Of a DNA stretch of 64,000 nucleotides, positions 61,992 through 64,000 are shown one piece after another. Position 1 is the stretch's first letter. Each line of letters opens with the position of its first letter. The stretch is from Onchocerca volvulus (lineage: Eukaryota > Nematoda > Chromadorea > Rhabditida > Onchocercidae). The stretch is from NCBI GenBank assembly GCA_000499405.2, contig HG738138.1:17957753-18021752 (forward strand). The letters run 5' to 3'. A program made the translations under genes and the position numbers. Below the pieces are notes generated by a model. The model ran no database searches. It was not told the origin of the DNA and worked only from the letters and a program-made list of their open reading frames with translations.

Positions 61992-64000
61992 TAGAAGTGA
62001 CGAAATTTCCCGTTAGCAAAAATATTCCAAATATACCTGACGATAATGATTCGGAGATCAGTGAAGGAATAGTTAAGGAAGAAGCAGAAGAAAAAGAATG
62101 TTACAATGATAACAAATTGGAAGAAAATGAAGACAAAATGATCGAGGAACCAATAGGAAAAAGACGAATCTCTGTGCCTCTGATATACCAAATGAATCTG
62201 AACAAAGTGTGCTTTAAACTTCATAATCTAAAATTTTTTTTTGAGAGAAAATTAATCGAAATTGATTCAAAAAAGCGTAGTATTGGATATGAAAAAAAAA
62301 TTTATTTTTACAACGTTTTAAAATAAATATATCGGCTCGTTTGAGGGGAAAAACGATCAGAAGAAATTTTGCCTGCCGTAAATTTTCGAGAAAACCAGTC
62401 AATAAATCTCTCTTTCATACTTGTTTCCCAAAAGAATGTACAAAATTTATTATTCTAAGTTTTTGATCAACAAAATTTTGCATTTTTTTTTTTTATTTGA
62501 TAAAAAGCATTTGAAGATTTCGCAAAAAAATAACTTTTTGATAATTTTTAGAATAAAGATATCCATGGGACTGTAACTGGTCCATCAGATGAAAATTTCT
62601 ATCCGGTGAAAGCAAGCGAAAAACTTCGGAAAGCCTTAAATGGTCTTGGTATCATTTCATCCGTTTTTACAAATTTAAATCAATCACTATAAGATCTTGA
62701 AAGTAAAGATATTATTATTCTTTCTGCATATCATTAAGTATTTTCATTCCAAAATATTATTGAATTTTCAATATGAAGACTCTAACTTTCAAATTGAACT
62801 ATTCAATTTCCTATCATAATTTTAATGTTGTAGATACCAATGACAAAGCAATCATTGAAGTCACTGTGGGTCATAACAATTTTCAACGACAACTAATTAT
62901 GAATACATATGAAGATCTGTATTCCAGAGTATATTTTTACTCTTCCTCATTTAATTAAATGCTAAGCGATGATAGAAAACTTGAGTTTGGTAAATGCTCC
63001 CCTGCGTTATCATCTGATTACTTGCTCGGTATCCACAATCTTCATAAGTTAAATGATAAACTTAAGTATGACCAACATAGACCGTTTCAGAACAATTTGG
63101 ATATCGCTGCTGATCAATAGTAGTAAGTAGTATGGGTTGGTTTATATCCTTTTAAATTTTAAAATTCATAATTCTCATTCATTTTTGAAATTAAGCGGGT
63201 TCGGCTATCAGCGACATTTAGTGCTTGTTTCTTATTAATTTCCATCATAGCGGTAATGAATTGTAATTAGCGTTTTTAGAATAGACAAAAAGGATAAATT
63301 TATGCACAAGGCTTCGAGAATTGTTAAGATTTGACAGGAATTTTCAGACGTTAATGGATGATTTAAAAAATGAACTTGGTGGATTCTTCTTGGACACTGT
63401 TTTAGCTCTATTTATTCCTGCACATGTTTATTTGGCCACTTTGCTTCATCAGTCACTCTGTGTATGCTACAAAGAATCACAGTTTTATAAAACTTTCAAC
63501 TAAGTTTTTCTGACTGAAGATTATATCTATGACTTTTCTTAGAAACCACAAGTAACAAAATAGGAGTGGCAAAATTTTTAGATTTCAGAACTATAAATTG
63601 AATCGTGCTATTGCAGTGGAAATTGCTTGTACGCGAACAACAACGGTACGTGCTTATACTTCTTAAAAAAATAGTCGATATCATCACAAATTAGGAGATC
63701 ACTGAAATTTCCAGAAAATATATAACGCTTAGACATTCTCCAGAAATAACAATATCTCATGAGATCTTGGGAATATCACTCATGTTTTTTAGGATGGAAT
63801 GCTAAAAAACCATTCTGAGGAAATGAATTGAAAAATTAAGATAAAAACTGGTTTTTCATAGTTAAACTTGCAACAATGTAATCTGAAATTAAAAAATTAC
63901 CAAGTTTATTTCTCAGAAAGAATTATTGATATTGTTATTGTTCGTCATACTAAATTATGATTTGTTTTTGCTTCCTAATTTTCAGCAAATGAAAGCGATC
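61992..64000 (+). CDS. Annexin, 5' part, runs off the window
   Basis: Calcium-dependent phospholipid-binding protein family. Exons: 61992-62206, 62552-62648, 62834-62928, 63348-63461, 63589-63645 and 63986 onward, all in phase. The N-terminal exon is acidic (DDNDSEISEGIVKEEAEEKE), then HGTVTGPSDENFYPVKASEK leads into annexin repeat 1: LRKALNGLDTNDKAIIEV, QRQLIMNTYEDLYSR, TLMDDLKNELGGFFLDTVLA. Repeat 2 begins VYLATLLHQSL and AIAVEIACTRTTT. Helix pattern and spacing are those of annexins, but the calcium loops are degenerate: NGLDTND replaces GxGTDE in repeat 1, and repeat 2 has no GxGTDE. An ATG lies at 61997, but 61991 looks like an acceptor (TTCCAG), so an upstream exon or trans-splice is possible. 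Exons from 63348 on are duplicated at 40.9 kb. Confidence 0.9.
62942..64000 (+). repeat. Duplicated annexin block, copy 2
   Basis: Direct copy of 40481-41530, 22.46 kb downstream. Here it sits in its natural gene context, with the upstream exons present, so this is the likely source. The block continues beyond the window. Confidence 0.95.

Noticed and set aside
1..64000. tRNA, rRNA and CRISPR features
   Set aside because: No cloverleaf with a GGTTCRA-type box, no rRNA-like stretch and no spaced direct-repeat array was seen on either strand.

Overview
The window is nuclear DNA of a nematode, most likely a filarial one. It is about 70% A+T. The genes are cut into small exons by short GT-AG introns with TTTCAG/TTTTAG acceptors, plus at least two GC-AG introns supported by reading phase. 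The proteins match nematode families closely: the end of the first gene reads LDFDADYP, almost the C. elegans SEL-10 C-terminus. An intron also holds a fragment of Wolbachia-like DNA, which fits a filarial host. All gene models come from reading exons, splice sites and phase by eye, with no alignments.

Layout. 1-2384 (+): 3' part of sel-10/FBXW7 (WD40 propeller). 5394-9314 (+): a CDC25 phosphatase. 10732-15555 (+): a coiled-coil protein with a STAN-like motif, proposed as a SAS-5/Ana2/STIL centriole-duplication factor. 16726-20635 (-): a second CDC25 paralogue, inverted relative to the first. 20.6-40.3 kb: mostly non-coding and repeat-bearing, with one weak candidate multi-exon gene on the minus strand (27.75-33.27 kb) and a few small ORFs. 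40.3-42.7 kb: a truncated annexin copy between ~125 bp direct repeats. 41.9-44.5 kb: dense dispersed repeats, including an LTR-like unit with a relative at 21 kb. 45843-51621 (+): MYT1/WEE-1.3 kinase, with the Wolbachia-like insert in its second intron. 55918-60146 (+): a major-facilitator transporter of the oxalate/formate-antiporter type. 61992 to the end (+): 5' part of an annexin gene, whose intron-exon block is the source or sister of the 40.5 kb copy.

How the genes relate. Five of the seven clear genes act in cell-cycle or centriole control: an SCF substrate receptor (SEL-10), two CDC25 phosphatases, their antagonist kinase MYT1, and a probable centriole assembly factor. CDC25 and MYT1 act in opposite directions on the inhibitory Thr/Tyr of CDK1. 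Nothing shows that they are co-transcribed. They are kilobases apart, and one CDC25 is on the opposite strand.

Most notable: the Wolbachia-derived insert, the recent annexin block duplication with flanking direct repeats, the cell-cycle/centriole gene neighbourhood, a DFS in place of DFG in the MYT1 kinase, Tyr in place of His before the catalytic Cys of both CDC25s, and a near-perfect ~36 bp hairpin at 4.5 kb.
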